Source: an uncultured Lachnospiraceae bacterium (lineage in GTDB: Bacteria > Bacillota > Clostridia > Lachnospirales > Lachnospiraceae). Taken from it: a DNA stretch of 6,314 nt. The stretch is from assembly GCA_949346185.1 (NCBI GenBank), contig CASGVX010000128.1, forward strand, positions 1 to 6,314, in the 5' to 3' direction. The notes beneath the pieces were generated by a model, which had not been told where the DNA came from, searched no databases, and saw only the letters and a list, made by a program, of their open reading frames with translations. The position numbers were made by a program, and so were the translations under genes. The number at the start of each line of letters is the position of its first letter. The stretch's first letter is position 1. Shown here piece by piece: positions 5,587 to 6,314 of this stretch.

Positions 5587-6314
5587 TCATGGTTGGCTGC
5601 CGTGTTGGCTTCGCCATTTTTTGGGCGTCGTGCCAATTCTCTTCTTAAAGGTGCGAATCAGGTGGCTGCAGTCCGAAAAGCCTGTCTCCTGACTGATATA
5701 GGTCAAGTCCAAGTTGGTGAACCGCAACAGATCCTGTACTTTATTAAGGCGGATAAATTCAATGTATTCTTTGCAGGACTGGTTATAGGTCTTGCGGAAC
5801 AGTTTGGCAAAGTAGGAATAGCTCATGTTGCAGCGGTCAGCCAGTTCCTGCACTTGCAGCGTCTCGTTGTAGTGTTTCTCGATATATCCGGTAATCTCCT
5901 CGAATTCTTTATTGGAGGAGATGGAACTTTGAATGATATCGTCCAGCCGCAGTCCCCGGTTCAGCCACATCCGCATCAAGTCGGTCAGCAGCGTGGTGAC
6001 AAGGGAACTGGCAATCATGTCGTATCCATAGTGCTGCTCGTTGATTTCGGAAATACAGTTTTCTAGCATTTCATCTACGGAGATGCTCTGCAGCATTTCC
6101 TTGGAAAAATAAATGTTTTCCTTATTGTTTCTAAATGCCCGTATGAGCGTTCGAGAAAACTGAGCCTTAAAGTTATTGCTGGCGTTCAGGAAGTTCAAAT
6201 CGAATTTGAGGACTTGGTAGCAGATCCCCTCCATGGTTTTCCCGTCGCTGGAAGTCTTGGTGGGAATGGGATAAATGGCGTTGTGCAAGGTGTCGATCTG
6301 TGGCGTGGCAAGAT
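5587..6314 (-). CDS. AraC-family transcriptional regulator, N-terminus cut by the window edge
   Basis: About 241 residues are visible; the frame is open to the edge at 6314 and the true start is outside. The TTG at 6286-6288 is internal and has no convincing ribosome binding site. The C-terminal HTH_18-type AraC domain with two helix-turn-helix units covers about 5611-5901: the first is LQVQELADRCNMSYSYFAKLF, the second contains LTYISQETGFSDCSHLIRTF, ending with the family signature FKKRIGTTPKKWR. The N-terminal part begins with PQIDTLHNAIYP, resembling the end of a cupin sensor domain, and continues with helices that would link sensor and DNA-binding parts. Family members are usually about 280-300 residues, so perhaps 50-70 residues are missing. 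These regulators usually activate sugar or stress genes. Its ligand and targets are not shown; the cluster downstream, starting 106 bases after its stop, is one candidate. No clear terminator follows it. Confidence 0.92.
   Translation of the reverse strand, partial: LATPQIDTLHNAIYPIPTKTSSDGKTMEGICYQVLKFDLNFLNASNNFKAQFSRTLIRAFRNNKENIYFSKEMLQSISVDEMLENCISEINEQHYGYDMIASSLVTTLLTDLMRMWLNRGLRLDDIIQSSISSNKEFEEITGYIEKHYNETLQVQELADRCNMSYSYFAKLFRKTYNQSCKEYIEFIRLNKVQDLLRFTNLDLTYISQETGFSDCSHLIRTFKKRIGTTPKKWRSQHGSQP

Noticed and set aside
6286..6288. TTG as the start of the AraC-family gene
   Set aside because: The frame stays open to the window edge, the sequence upstream continues the cupin-like pattern, and no ribosome binding site is visible.

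Overview
The window looks like a chromosomal segment from a Gram-positive anaerobe of the Clostridia, most likely a gut Lachnospiraceae-type organism. The reasons are the strong AGGAGG-type ribosome binding sites, the BlaI/BlaR1-type pair, the secreted papain-like peptidase with bacterial Ig-like (BIG2) repeats, and the DUF5662 and PAP2 families. This is inferred from gene content, because no marker gene is present. The window is almost fully coding: no gene-free stretch exceeds about 110 bases. No RNA gene, CRISPR array, insertion sequence or attachment site was seen.

Left part (about 1-1971, + strand): a two-gene operon. A BlaI/MecI/CopY-family winged-helix repressor (68-448) is followed 3 bases later by a BlaR1/MecR1-like membrane metalloprotease of peptidase family M56 (452-1945). 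By family analogy, the membrane protease senses an extracellular signal and inactivates the repressor. The C-terminal sensor is not a penicillin-binding domain, so the signal is unknown. The printed reading frame ends in a non-homologous-looking tail. A one-base shift at an A6 run (1886-1891) would restore a much more protein-like ending that stops at 1971. A G-run cluster upstream of the repressor (3-30) fits a G-quadruplex pattern.

Middle part (1958-5480, - strand): a three-gene cluster read right to left. It holds a DUF5662 protein (5480-4920), a PAP2-superfamily membrane protein (4815-4123) and a secreted papain-like (C1A) cysteine peptidase (4126-1958). The peptidase has a lectin-like middle domain and two BIG2 domains. 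The PAP2 and peptidase genes overlap by four bases (ATGA), so they are probably translationally coupled. A well-formed sigma-A promoter (5512-5540) precedes DUF5662 and probably drives the cluster. The DUF5662 gene may also carry a one-base shift at a G4 run (4930-4933); repairing it would bring its stop to within 15 bases of the PAP2 start.

Right edge (5587-6314, - strand): the C-terminal part of an AraC-family regulator whose N-terminus lies outside the window. It reads toward the cluster but has its own 3' end 106 bases upstream of DUF5662.

The main points of interest are the extremely basic, acid-free C-terminus of the secreted peptidase, its coupling to a PAP2 protein, the non-beta-lactam BlaR1-like sensor, and two possible homopolymer-linked frameshifts. 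The frameshifts could be biological or sequencing errors.
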